Positions 22,263-31,909 of a DNA stretch of 64,000 nt are shown piece after piece. Below the pieces are notes generated by a model that ran no database searches, had not been told where the DNA came from, and was given only the letters and a program-made list of their open reading frames with translations. Source of the DNA: Channallabes apus (lineage: Eukaryota > Chordata > Actinopteri > Siluriformes > Clariidae); NCBI GenBank assembly GCA_030522415.1, contig CM060112.1, forward strand, positions 2,787,001-2,851,000, read 5' to 3'. The translations under genes were made by a program, and so were the position numbers. Each line of letters opens with the position of its first letter. The stretch's first letter is position 1.

Positions 22263-23844
22263 ATTCAATTCAATTCAGTTTTATTTGTATAGCGCTTTTA
22301 ACAATTGTCATTGTCTCAAAACAGCTTTACACAATCAAAAGAATTATTTAAGTTTGTATGGAATGTGAATGTGTATGAATCAAAATGTTCAGATAGTCCC
22401 TGGTGAGCAAGCCCGAGGGCGACAGTGGCAAGGAAAAACTCCCTGAGACGGTAATAGGAAGAAACCTTGAGAGGAACCAGACTCGACAGGGAACCCATCC
22501 TCATCTGGGTGAAACAGATAGCAGGAAATGATCTGCATTTATACAGTGTTAAGTGTTAGGTTCAGCTATAATAGTTGATGTTAATTGATGTTATAATAGT
22601 TGATGTAAAATGGAGTCCAGTAGTTATTCGAGACTCAGATAGACTTGTAGAAAGTTCCAGTCCTGAACTATCGAATTGTCAAGTCCTCAGAGAAACAGCT
22701 GACAACACCAGTCGAGGCCAGAACCATCTTCTAAGTAGAGAGAATCATCCCCAGACACCAGACGCATCCTAAAGAGACACACGGGGCATCCATGCGACGA
22801 GACCTCCAACCAGAAACCGGGCACCAGGATGGATCAGACAGGTCCGGAGGGCAGAGGGAGTCTGGATCACTGGCAGCTCAGGAACCACATGTGTAGCTCG
22901 ACAGAGAGAGAGAGAGAGAGACAGAGAGAGTGAAAGGGGGAGACAGGGGGAGAGAGGGAAGAGAAAGAGGGGGAGGAAGAGAAGAGGAGGAGAAATGGCA
23001 GTTAGGTATGGTCATAGTCACATAATGTATAATGTGAATGTATATTTACTGTAGAGTGCAAGCAGAGACTCCGGCAGGACTAACTAATGCCTCTTTTCCA
23101 CTGCATAGTTCGGCACGACACGGTTCAGTTCAACTCACTTCGGTTCGGCTCAGTTTGGCTCGGTTTGCGCTTCCACTACAGTGTAGTAACGCTTTAGCGT
23201 GGGCGGGATTATTCACGTGTCGTTTAGTTGCGGCGCCTCTACTGCCGTGACGTCATCTTAAACGCGCCAACAAACAAACACACAACAATGGAGCATATCG
23301 ATGGCATGATGTTCTTCATTCTCGGCATGTGGATGTTTTTAACAGCGAGACGAAGGAGTTTGTTTCAAAAGAGGCCGACGGTTAATACAAAAAGGTGCGT
23401 GCGATCCTTCTCTGGCTGTTTCTAAATATAGCGGTTCTGTTGTGTCTCGTGTCGCACGTTCGGTGACGCAGTAATGACGATTTTCTCCGGCCAATCAGTG
23501 ACCAGCAGAGTTTACACGTCACGTTTTGGTAACGGTTCGGTGCGCTTGGAACCTCGGCTGAGGTGTTACTAAAAAAAGGACCAGGTACCAGGTACTGTTC
23601 CCAGTGGAAAACCCCCCCAAAAGTGAGCTGAACTGAACCGTGTCGTGCCGTACTATGCAGTGGAAAAGCGCCATAAGACAGCACAACTAAAACTGAGATG
23701 TAAAGCAAACAATCACCTCACCGTCAACAAACCTGAGTCATCAAATGAGAGTGAGGAAGACAGCATCTAAACATACCAGTTCACCATAATACTCTACGTC
23801 CATGAGTCCCCCAGATCTGCTCCTTTACCTTATGGCTAATCTAT
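22263..23844 (-). other. 3' UTR of the minus-strand LINE
   Basis: Non-coding end of the LINE. It includes the block GGTTCCTCTCAAGGTTTC (reversed) that marks this family, a GA-rich microsatellite at 22903-22990 and a MITE at 23088-23673. The part around 22786-22830 (GACGAGACCTCCAACCAGAA) recurs at 55943-55962, which confirms it belongs to the LINE. Confidence 0.7.
23088..23673. mobile_element. PIF/Harbinger-type MITE with TAA target duplication
   Basis: Inverted ends TGCCTCTTTTCCACTGCATA (23088) and, reversed, TGGCGCTTTTCCACTGCATA (to 23673), followed inward by AGTTCGGCACGACACGG on the left and, reversed, AGTACGGCACGACACGG on the right. TAA stands on both sides (23085-23087 and 23674-23676), the 3-bp target duplication expected of PIF/Harbinger. 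The interior contains an ATG-led stretch from 23288 (MEHIDGMMFFILGMWMF, then basic residues) that may be the fossil start of a transposon protein. I do not recognise it further. Element is 586 bp and non-autonomous. Confidence 0.8.
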
Positions 23845-25215
23845 TTATAAAAATGCTTGGCTAAATAAATAGGTTTTTAGCCTAGACTTAAACACTGAGA
23901 CTGTGTCTGAAACCCGAACACTATTTGGAAGACTATTCCATAATTTTGGGGCTTTGTAAGAAAAAGCTCCGCCCCCAGCTGTAGTTTTCATAATACGCGG
24001 TACTGACAAGCAGCCTGCATCCTTTGACCGAAGTAGGCGTGGCGGATCGTAAGACACTAGCAGTTCGCTCAGATACTGCGGCGCGAGACCATTTAATGCT
24101 TTATATGTCAAGAGTAGTATTATAAAATCAATGCGAAATTTCACAGGGAGCCAATGCAGTGAAGATAGGATAGGGGTGATGTGCTCATATCTTCTGGTTC
24201 TAGTGAGGACTCTCGCTGCTGCATTCTGGACTAGCTGAAGCTTGTTTATGCACCTAACTGAACAACCAGACAGTAAGGCATTACAATAGTCCAACCTAGA
24301 AGTGATAAAAGCATGAACTAGTTTTTCTGCATCGTTTAGCGACAATATATTTCTTATCTTGGCAATATTTCTGAGGTGAAAGAATGCTATCCCGGTGATA
24401 TTATCTACATGAGCTTCAAATGAAAGGCTGGAATCTATAATCACGCCGAGGTCTTTTACTGTTGCACTTGACGGAACAGAAAGGCCATCTAAAGTTACAG
24501 TGTGATCTAAGATTTTACTTCTAGCTGTATGCGGTCCTATGACTAGAACTTCTGTCTTATCCGGATTAAGCAGAAGGAAGTTAATTAGCATCCAATTTCT
24601 TATGTCCTGCACACATTGCTCAACTTTAGTAAGATGGTTTTTCTCATCAGGTTTTGTTGAGACGTATAGCTGTGTGTCGTCAGCATAACAATGAAAACTA
24701 ATACCATGCTTACGGATTATGTTGCCCAGAGGAAGCATGTAAAGGGAAAAAAGCAGTGGGCCTAAAACTGAACCCTGCGGAACGCCAAACTCCACTAGAG
24801 AACATGCAGAATAATCACCATTTAAGTCTACATACTGATAACGATCGGTCAAATAGGATCTGAGCCAGGAGAGGGCTGTACCCTTAATTCCTACTACATT
24901 TTCTAATCTGTGAAGAAGAATAGCATGATCAATGGTGTCAAACGATGCACTGAGGTCGAGTAATACAAGCATAGTTACACAACCCTGATCAGAGGCCAAT
25001 AGGTCATTTACTACTTTAACGAGTGCTGTTTCTGTGCTGTGATGAGGCCTAAATCCTGACTGATACAGTTCATGTATGCCATTTCTATGTAGATATGAGC
25101 ATAGCTGCTCCGCTACTATCTTTTCCAGAATCTTAGAGATAAAGGGGAGGTTTGATATTGGCCTGTAATTGGACAGCTGACAGGGGTCGAGGTCAGGTTT
25201 CTTAATTATTGGTTT
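23845..25215 (-). pseudogene. LINE ORF2 reverse transcriptase domain, nearly intact
   Basis: Minus strand. The frame runs from about 25215 ([20 protein letters not shown]) to a stop at 23845. Reverse-transcriptase blocks in order: [26 protein letters not shown] (catalytic Asp), [21 protein letters not shown] (catalytic YADD at 24676-24687), [29 protein letters not shown] and the C-terminal [10 protein letters not shown] then [10 protein letters not shown]. No RNase H follows, as in CR1/L2 elements. It is separated from the preceding linker by a small frameshift (about 5 extra bases, ACTGT, near 25217). Apart from that and the insertions, the domain reads clean, so the copy is not very old. 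Confidence 0.88.
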
Positions 25216-26045
25216 GATACAGTAACTGCTAATTTAAAAGATTTTGGAACATAACCAATGCTGAGTGAGGAATTAATTATTCTCAACAGCGGTTCTGTTA
25301 TTACTGGTACTATCTGTTTAAGAAAATGTGTCGGAATAGGATCTAATATACAGGTTGATGAATTTGCAGAAGAGATGAGTGAAATTAGTTCATTCTCTTC
25401 AAGGGGAGTAAAGTATTCTAGGTTTGAATCTGACATGGCTAGGTTAACATCAGTATCAATTACATTGTTTGGTTTCAAAGCCTCAATTTTATGCCTGATA
25501 TTTACAATTTTATTATTAAAAAAGTTCATAAAGTCTTCACTATTGCATGATGTTGTTGTGGAGATTTCTGTAGTGGTCTTATTTCTGGTTAATTTGGCTA
25601 CGGTATTAAATAAAAATCTAGGATTATTTTTATTTTCTTCTATAAGAGTGGAGAGATACGTTGATCTAGCTACACTAAGAGCTTTCCTATAGTTCAGGAT
25701 GCTCTCTTTCCATGCTATTTGAAATACTAACAATTTAGTTTGACGCCATTTACGCTCTAATTTCCGAGCGGTCTGTTTTAAAGTGCGCGTGTGATCGTTA
25801 TACCAGGGAGCGAGTTTCTTATCTCTAATAATTTTTCTTTTAGCTGGAGTTACATTATCTAAGGTACAACGAAATGTCGACTCTAAATATTCAGTCGCCT
25901 GATCGAGTACTGTGAGGTCAGACGGTGGCCTAATCGAAATTGGTAACTCTGGGAGATTACTGATAAAACTCTGTGTGGTAGTTGCTGTGAAAGTACGTTT
26001 AATACGGTAGCGCGGTGCTGTGCCTACATTATCACTGTGACACAC
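25206..26045 (-). pseudogene. LINE ORF2 linker between endonuclease and reverse transcriptase
   Basis: Minus strand, continuous for about 270 codons. Typical features are LAPWYNDHTRTLKQTARKLE, RKWRQTK, KNNPRFLFNTVAKLT, DFMNFFNNKI and LDPIPTHFLKQIVP, then [12 protein letters not shown], after which the frame is lost by the small insertion near 25217. The 5' side stops at about 26045, where the plus-strand L2 begins. Confidence 0.82.
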
Positions 26046-27149
26046 TTGAATTGAGACACCTCTGGCACCTCTGACCTGTGGTCTTCCACAAGGCTCTATT
26101 TTAGCTCCATCTCTGTTCTCTCTCTATATGCTACCTCTGGGTTCTATCTTACGGAAATATGATGCATCTTTTCATTTCTATGCAGATGATACTCAAATTT
26201 ATCTTCCCATCAAAAGAAAGAACGTTACTGCTACTACTAATCTTTTGCAGTGTTTAGAGGAGGTTAAATCATGGCTAGCTCAAAACTTTCTCTTTCTAAA
26301 TGAAGACAAGACCGAGGTAAATGTTTTTGGTCCTAATGAGACCTTTCAGAGTTTCAGCCCTGATCTGGACAGTTTATCTGTCTTCAGATCATCACAGGTG
26401 CGTAACCTGGGTGTTCTCATTGACCAGCATCTAAAATTTGATAAACATATCGCCTCCGTTATTGGATCCAGTTTTTATCAGCTTCGACTACTCGCCAAAA
26501 TGAAACACTTCCTCACCCCCAAAACTCTAGAAATGGCGGTTCATACATTCATTATGGCTCGTCTAGATTACTGCAATTCATTATATTGCGGTATCTCCAA
26601 ATCTCAAATTGCTCGCTTACAGCTTGTCCAAAATGCAGCAGCAAGATTTCTTCGTAAAAGTCGTAAACATGATCACATCACTCCGATTCTGAAAGATCTA
26701 CACTGGCTGCCAGTCTCTCAGAGAATTAATTTTAAAATCCTCCTGTTTGTGTATAAATCATTACACAACCTAGAACCAGTTTACTTCTCCGATCTTCTTC
26801 ACCCTTATTCTCCTTCTAGAACACTAAGATCTTGTGATCAGGCTTTATTAGTAGTCCCACACGTGAGGCTCAAGCGCAGAGGGGCACGGGCGTTTGCGGT
26901 AGCAAGGCCTCAACTTTGGAATACTTTGCCTTTAGAGATCAGACTGGCACCTTCTCTATCCTCTTTTAAGTCCTTGCTCAAAACTTATTTTTTTTCCTTA
27001 GCATTTTAATTCCGCTAGGTTGTGCTACTTTTGTGTTTATTGTTTTTGGGGTGTGTTTTATGAGTATGTTTTTATGTGAAGCACTTTGGTCAGCCTGACG
27101 GCTGTTGTAAATGTGCTATACAAATAAATTGAACTTGAACTTGAACTTG
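26046..27149 (+). mobile_element. L2-type LINE, 5'-truncated, plus strand
   Basis: Enters in the reverse transcriptase at [16 protein letters not shown] (about 26075-26125), has YADDTQIY (26179-26202), LARL-type [21 protein letters not shown] and [10 protein letters not shown], and stops at about 27009. The 3' UTR ends TGTGCTATACAAATAAATTG followed by AACTTGAACTTGAACTTGAG, a short tandem tail. It lies opposite to the host LINE and interrupts it between endonuclease and linker. The coding part 26128-27009 is free of stops. Another LINE family than the host, but both ends share CTATACAAATAAA, fitting a common L2-type tail. Confidence 0.87.
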
Positions 27150-27545
27150 AGACAAGATAGTGATCTGAGATAACTTCAGACAGTGGAATTGTGAATAAAT
27201 TTCTTATACTTAATCCGAAGAATATTATTAAGTCTAAAGTGTGACCTGCTTTATGAGTGGGTCCTACTACACACTGATTTACGCCTACTGAGTCCAGTAT
27301 GGACATAAATGCTGTTCTCAGTGGGTCTTCTGGATTCTCAAAATGAATGTTAAAATCTCCAGCAATTAACACTTTGTCTACAGAAACAACTAGGTTTGAG
27401 ATGAAATCTGCAAATTCACTAAGAAATTCAGAATACGGCCCTGGAGGTCTGTAAATTATAATTAGTGGAATCGACTGAGCTGACTTAATATACTTAAATA
27501 CACTTATGTTACTATAAAGAATTTCAAATGAATTAAATTTGACAA
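27150..27545 (-). pseudogene. LINE ORF2 endonuclease domain, C-terminal part
   Basis: Minus strand: [57 protein letters not shown] (catalytic GDFN), [19 protein letters not shown] and EVISDHYLV (catalytic SDH). This is the apurinic/apyrimidinic-type endonuclease of LINEs, which nicks the genomic target. The frame is open but cut off on both sides, by gypsy sequence upstream (junction about 27545-27562) and by the L2 tail downstream (about 27150). About 35 residues expected between this piece and the N-terminal piece at 30782-30960 are missing. Confidence 0.85.
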
Positions 27546-27559
27546 TGGACAATAGGCAG

Positions 27560-28608
27560 TAGACTAAACGACGAATCTGAGAAACGTGAAATGTGGGGTT
27601 GATCCTGTGCATGGAGAGGGGTACAGCAAGTCGGACAGAGCATGGGTTTATAATTCGGTTGATGGTGAAGGGTCCGATGAACCTTGGTGAGAGCTTCCTG
27701 GACGTGGTCTTGAGTGGGAGGTCCCGCGTAGACAGCATGACCCTTTGGCCGATACGGTAGTTGGGAGCTGGTGACCGATGACGATTCGCCTGGCGTTGAA
27801 AAGGGCTTACGGTACGTAGGAGCTGCTGCCGGGCGGGTTGCCATGTTCTTTTGCAGCGACGGACAAAGGTTTGGGCTGAGGGTACTGCTACTTCCTTTTC
27901 TTGGACAGGAAAGAGGGGTGGTTGATAACCCAGACAGCAGTGGAAGGGGGACATGCCTGTGGAGGAGGTAGGGAGCGAGTTGTGGGCGTACTCAACCCAG
28001 GGTAGGAAGCGACTCCAGGAGGATGGATCCCGAGAAGTCATTCACCTTAAGGATTTCTCCAACTCTTGGTTCACTCGTTCAGTTTGACCGTTGGTTTGGG
28101 GATGAAATCCGGATGAGAGGCTTGGGTTGGCGCCGACAAGGTTACAAAAAGCCTGCCAGAACTGGGCAGAAAACTGGGTACCCCTCTCTGAGACAATGTC
28201 GACGGGAAGTCCGTGAAGTCGAAAGACATGATTAATTAGGAGTTCGGCTGTTTCCTTGGCCGATGGGAGTTTGGGTAGTGGGACGAAATGCGCCGAGTTA
28301 GAGAAGCGGTCCACGATAGTTAAAATGCATGTGTTGTTTTGGGAAGGAGGCAGGCCAGTGACGAAGTCGATGGAGATGGGTGACCAGGAGAGGTGGGGGA
28401 TGGGGAGGGGTTGAAGGAGACCCTCAGGGGGGCGGTTGGTCGTCATATTTCTGGCACAGGTGTCGCAGGAGGCCACAAGGCTCTTGACATCCTCTTTCAT
28501 GGTGGACCACCAAAAGCGTTGGTGTAGGAGGGAGAGCATATGTGCAGCCCCAGGGTGGCAAGCCAGTCTGGATCTGTGGGCCCAGTCTAGCACCTGTGGT
28601 CTCACATA
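27560..28608 (-). pseudogene. Gypsy integrase with one stop and a changed catalytic residue
   Basis: Minus strand. The zinc-binding region shows RLACHPGAAHM and CDTC (HHCC type). In the catalytic core, SIDFVTGLP supplies the first Asp. The usual VSDRG is VSERGTQF here, so the second Asp is replaced by Glu. HPQTNGQTERVNQ supplies the Glu. An in-frame TGA at 28042-28044 (after LEKSLR, where relatives have Cys) splits it; the frame continues [20 protein letters not shown] and ends with [18 protein letters not shown], just before a chromodomain would follow. Known role: joining of retroelement DNA to the genome. Confidence 0.85.
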
Positions 28609-29811
28609 GGCCTTTTCCACTGCTCTGGTTCCCGTGCCGGTTCCGTGCCGGTTCCCAATTTTGGAACCGGTGCCGCGCTTTTCCACAGAATAAAAATTGG
28701 TGCCGGTGCCCTAAAATAAGCACCGAACCGGCCCCTAAACTCTGCTGGTCTAGAACCGAGAACCCGTGACGTCACGAGCAGTGGGCGGAGTTATAGGGAG
28801 ATTTTTCTAAAAATAAAATGGCGGCGACCCAAACGTGGAGTGCGGAGGAAGCTAAAGCGCTTTTAGCAATTTGGATATCCGCAGAGATTCAAGAGAAATT
28901 GCAAAGTACTTAAAAAAAAAAAGAAGTAAAAAAGAAGGGGCTGTGTAAAAGTGGCAGCGGTGGAGAATGAGGCCATTCTTAATAAAATGGATGAGACATC
29001 AGGTGCTATGCTGGGCCTTTTGGAACGAATGGTTAATGTTATGGAGAAAAACCAGACAACACACAGCTAATGTTTTTTTTTTCTTCATTTTTTTAAATTT
29101 ATTATTGTAATCACAGTTTAATTCACAAAAACATGCTTGCACTGTACTCGTTGCCACTTTTTAATTTTTTTTTACTTTGTTGCCTTTTGGCTAAATGTTC
29201 TTCAATTGTCTGCACTGTTGCATTTCAATAAAACACTACAGATGTATTGGTCCTGTCTGTTGTAGTCCATTAATGCCGCTTTTACATCAGCTCCTTGCCG
29301 TGATGGCAACATCCACATCACGGGCGATTTACGGCGCACACAAAGTTTTGAGGCGATCTGAAAATGTAAATGTTAAATGTTATTTACTGCATAAATTACG
29401 TGTTGAAAAAGAAAAACAACAGTATAGTTAGATAGCATTACCATTAGCATTTGAGCTAATGCTAATCTCGGTAAAAAAAAAAAAACACATTGTAAGTTAA
29501 CGGGGTGTCAGAACTTACCACTCGTCTTGCACGTAATCGTTGTCTATGTCGCTCTGTTTCAGCGGTTATAACACGTCGAATAAGCTGCCTTTGGAGATAC
29601 TGAAATACATTTTAATAGTCTGAAGAATAACTGACTTCGGCCATGTTGGTTTCTGTTTAGTGGGCGTGGCCTGTGACGTATTATCATGCAGCTCCCGCTG
29701 AGCTCCTGTCTAGTGTAAACGCGGGCCGGTTCTCGGGTGGTTCCCAGTTCAGCACCGGCCGGGCACCGGCACCGGCACCGGGCACCAGCACCAGTGTAGT
29801 GGAAATGAGGC
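28609..29811. mobile_element. PIF/Harbinger-type derivative inside gypsy
   Basis: Ends GGCCTTTTCCACTGCTCTGG (28609) and, reversed, GCCTCATTTCCACTACACTG (29811), then GC-rich subterminal repeats of the type GTGCCGGTTCC. It holds fragments of a Myb/SANT-like protein known from PIF/Harbinger elements, but no transposase. Matching TWA target duplications are not seen (left flank ATA, right flank AAC). An A-rich tract (28911-28940) and AATAAA signals occur inside. Confidence 0.7.
28818..29070 (+). pseudogene. Myb/SANT-like protein remnant of PIF/Harbinger
   Basis: Starts ATGGCGGCGACC at 28818 and reads MAATQTWSAEEAKALLAIW, then ISAEIQEKLQST and a stop at 28911. The W-S-EE-ALL-IW pattern is the start of the Myb/SANT-like domain carried by PIF/Harbinger second proteins, which bind the transposon ends. 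A second piece, 28984-29070, reads KMDETSGAMLGLLERMVNVM then EKNQTTHS and a stop, resembling the C terminus of the same protein. The middle of the protein is deleted. Confidence 0.6.
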
Positions 29812-29814
29812 AAC

Positions 29815-29989
29815 AGAAGCTGGGACGAAGAGTTTGTTGGTTCCCAATCTGAGCGGAGAGAGACTGCAGCGTTTCCGTGACGGTTTGAAGTGAGTTTGTG
29901 ATCTGTCTTATTTCCTGCTGGTGGGTGCTTAGGAGTGCTCCTTGACTCTCTAGTGCCCCTCTCAGGTGAGCTGCCTCTGCTGGATCCAT
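29815..29989 (-). pseudogene. Gypsy gag, N-terminal fragment
   Basis: Minus strand, starting ATGGATCCAGCAGAGGC at 29989: MDPAEAAHLRGALESQGALL then STHQQEIRQITNSLQTVTE. The MDPAE start and the heptad-like pattern are typical of the gag start in fish gypsy elements. The reading ends where the PIF/Harbinger derivative begins. It lies about 18 bp downstream of the LTR, which fits a leader and primer-binding site, though I cannot name the priming tRNA. Confidence 0.7.
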
Positions 29990-30007
29990 TTTATGGCCAG
30001 ATTATTC

Positions 30008-30781
30008 TGTCAGGAGTCGCTAGAGGGCGTGATGGATCCAAGTGCAGACAGGGTGAGCAGAGACAGTGGTGCTTGTGAGTGCTTATGAACAATGAAGCAG
30101 GCAGGGCGGTGGTTAAAATCCGAGGTGCAGATATACTTTATACTGCAGGGAGGGGACTTCGCCGAAATGAAGAAACACGGAGTGCCGGCTCGTGAATGTG
30201 TCGAGGTGAGGGGCGTTGCGTGGGATGCAAGCGTTGCGTGGACGCGGAAGCGCGGAAGCCGGCGCGGGTGAGAGACGACAGCTGGGATCAATGCTGGCAC
30301 GTGCAGCGTGAGCCTTGTGTTGCGGCGGCGCGCAGAGCCAGCGCGTGAAGAGGGAGAGCTCCGCGATGAAGTGCCGGTGTGGATGGAGGGGGCGAGAGCT
30401 CGGCGAGCCACGGGGGCTAATCGTTGTCATGAAGTAGGCAGGGGTCGAAGCTGGAAAGACGAGAGGGAGTCTGTGATCCAAGCTTGTAGTCGTAAACAGG
30501 AAATATCCAAGCTTTAGAAACCAAAAAACAATAGACGAAATCGTGGTCGGGGAGAAACAAAGCGTGGTCGAGATCCATTAGACAATGAGAAGAAATCGCT
30601 GGAATATTGGGCTAGTGAGGCACTCAATAATCTGGCGACGTGGCGGTGTCAGAGCGTGGTTTAAATAGGTAAGGGCTGATTACTGATAGCGTCCAGGTGT
30701 ACAGAGAGGGGGGGGCGGTGTGATGCCAGAGTGGTAGACAAACATGGATCATGACGGGCTGTGGCTTGGCGTGTCGTGACA
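30008..30781 (-). repeat. 5' LTR of the gypsy element
   Basis: On the minus strand it begins TGTCACGACACGCCAAGCC at 30781 and ends GCGACTCCTGACA at 30008, giving the usual TG...CA limits (774 bp). GCAGTATAAAGTAT near 30133-30146 is a possible TATA-type element on the minus strand. Short open frames within it are by-products. The second LTR is lost. Confidence 0.7.
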
Positions 30782-30960
30782 CTAGCTTCATTTAGAGCTA
30801 CATACTCGTCCTGTTTAACCCATGTTTCAGTTAAACAGAGTAAATCAAACTCCTGATCTGTGATAATTTCATTAACAATAACTGCTTTTGATGCGAGAGA
30901 TCTAATATTTAACAGTCCTAGCTTCAGATCAGCCGGCTGCGCATTCAGTGTGATCGGAGT
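30782..30960 (-). pseudogene. LINE ORF2 endonuclease domain, N-terminal part
   Basis: Minus strand: [49 protein letters not shown], which is the start of the endonuclease (N in NIRSL and E in TETW are metal-site residues). It is broken off by the gypsy LTR at 30781. The downstream rest is at 27150-27545. Confidence 0.82.
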
Positions 30961-31138
30961 TTGTGGTCTTTATGTTAATTAGATTATTGAAACAGACTTT
31001 CTGGGTCTTTCTACATTTTTGCTTAGATCGGGGAACAGACACAGTCTCAATATGGTGAACCCTGAGTGACGACTCTATGCAGCTAGCAGACGGTTGGTTT
31101 AGCCTGTCTGTCTGCTCCCTGGCCTGGGCTCTGGATTG

Positions 31139-31908
31139 TCACCGATTAACTAGACCTCTACTGAGACTATGAGCTATACTACAGGAAATGAGAGCAGCAC
31201 CTTCCCGAGTGGGATGGACACCGTCCCGCCCTAACAGGCCAGCTTTGCCCTCAAAGGTCTTCCAATTATCTATAAAGCCCACATTATTTTTGGAGCACCA
31301 CATGGACATCCAGCGGTTCAGCGACCATAACCTGCTGTAAGCTATGTCGCCACGTCTCATTGGGATGGGACCAGAGCATACTACTTCATCGGACATTGCC
31401 TTCGCTAATTTAAACACCTCTGTAAAGTTACTCTTACTAACCTCTGACTGACGAAGGCGTATATCATTAGCTCCAGCATGTACCACTATCTTAGAGAACC
31501 TGTGCTGTCCTAGAGCCCTAAGATTACCTGCTATGTCCGGTGCTCTGGCTCCCGGGATACACCTAACCACTGCCGCTGGCGCCCCTAAAGGTCTAGCTAA
31601 TGTCACGTGCCTCAGTATAGAGTCTCCTATAACCAGAGCTCTTTCAGGTTTCTCAGCGGGTGCAGCACTGAGGAGAGCAAACCTGTTGGACACGTGAAGC
31701 GCAGAGGAGGTGTGCTCCGGTGGGCTAGCCTTAGCATTAGCTTTGGATGCCGCCGAGTCGTCACCCACTCACCCCGCTGTGAGGGCTCTAATGCCGGAGT
31801 CGGGGGCTGATTATCTCCACCTGCGTCACCCAGACTGTCCGCTAGGGGAATAATGCTGCTCTCACATTCTCTAACACTCTCTAAAGTCTGGATGCGCTCC
31901 TCTAACGC
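31139..31908 (-). pseudogene. LINE ORF1 with SGNH esterase domain
   Basis: Minus strand. The SGNH-hydrolase blocks are present: ALVIGDSILRH (Ser nucleophile in GDSI), PGARAPDIAG, VVHAGANDIRL (block III, G-ND) and GRDGVHPTREGA (Asp-His of block V). Upstream lies a short coiled-coil-like piece, ALEERIQTLESVRE (about 31865-31908), in another frame, so a frameshift lies near 31765. Known: CR1-type LINEs often carry an esterase in ORF1; its exact role is unclear. The four catalytic blocks are intact. The N terminus is lost at 31909. Confidence 0.82.
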
Positions 31909-31909
31909 T

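Larger units (their letters stand above)
27545..30781 (-). mobile_element. Ty3/gypsy LTR retrotransposon, heavily deleted
   Basis: Minus strand, inserted in the LINE endonuclease. From its 5' side: 5' LTR (30008-30781), a leader, the start of gag (29989 to about 29815), then a PIF/Harbinger derivative in place of the rest of gag, protease, reverse transcriptase and RNase H, then integrase (28608 to about 27560). The C-terminal end, any chromodomain and the 3' LTR are missing, along with part of the LINE, so one deletion removed the right border. No target duplication can be checked. Non-functional. Confidence 0.8.
22263..31909 (-). mobile_element. CR1/L2-type LINE, 5'-truncated, carrying three later insertions
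   Basis: Minus-strand non-LTR retrotransposon. From its 5' side it shows ORF1 with an SGNH esterase (31139-31768), the start of the ORF2 endonuclease (30782-30960), a gypsy insertion, more endonuclease (about 27150-27545), a plus-strand L2 insertion, the ORF2 linker and reverse transcriptase (26045 to 23845), and a long 3' UTR holding a PIF/Harbinger MITE. It ends in ATACAAATAAAACTG then AATTGAATTGAATT (reverse of 22263-22292). The 5' end is cut at 31909 within the coiled-coil part of ORF1. The same 3' end occurs as fragments at 10893, 55712, 58558 and 58712. Clade assignment (L2 or close) is by motif memory. Confidence 0.8.

Noticed and set aside
25258..25692. 144-codon plus-strand frame
   Set aside because: Antisense shadow of the LINE ORF2 linker, which has clear family motifs on the minus strand.
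30010..30517. Overlapping frames of up to 133 codons on both strands
   Set aside because: They fall within the gypsy LTR, which is GC-rich and therefore poor in stops.
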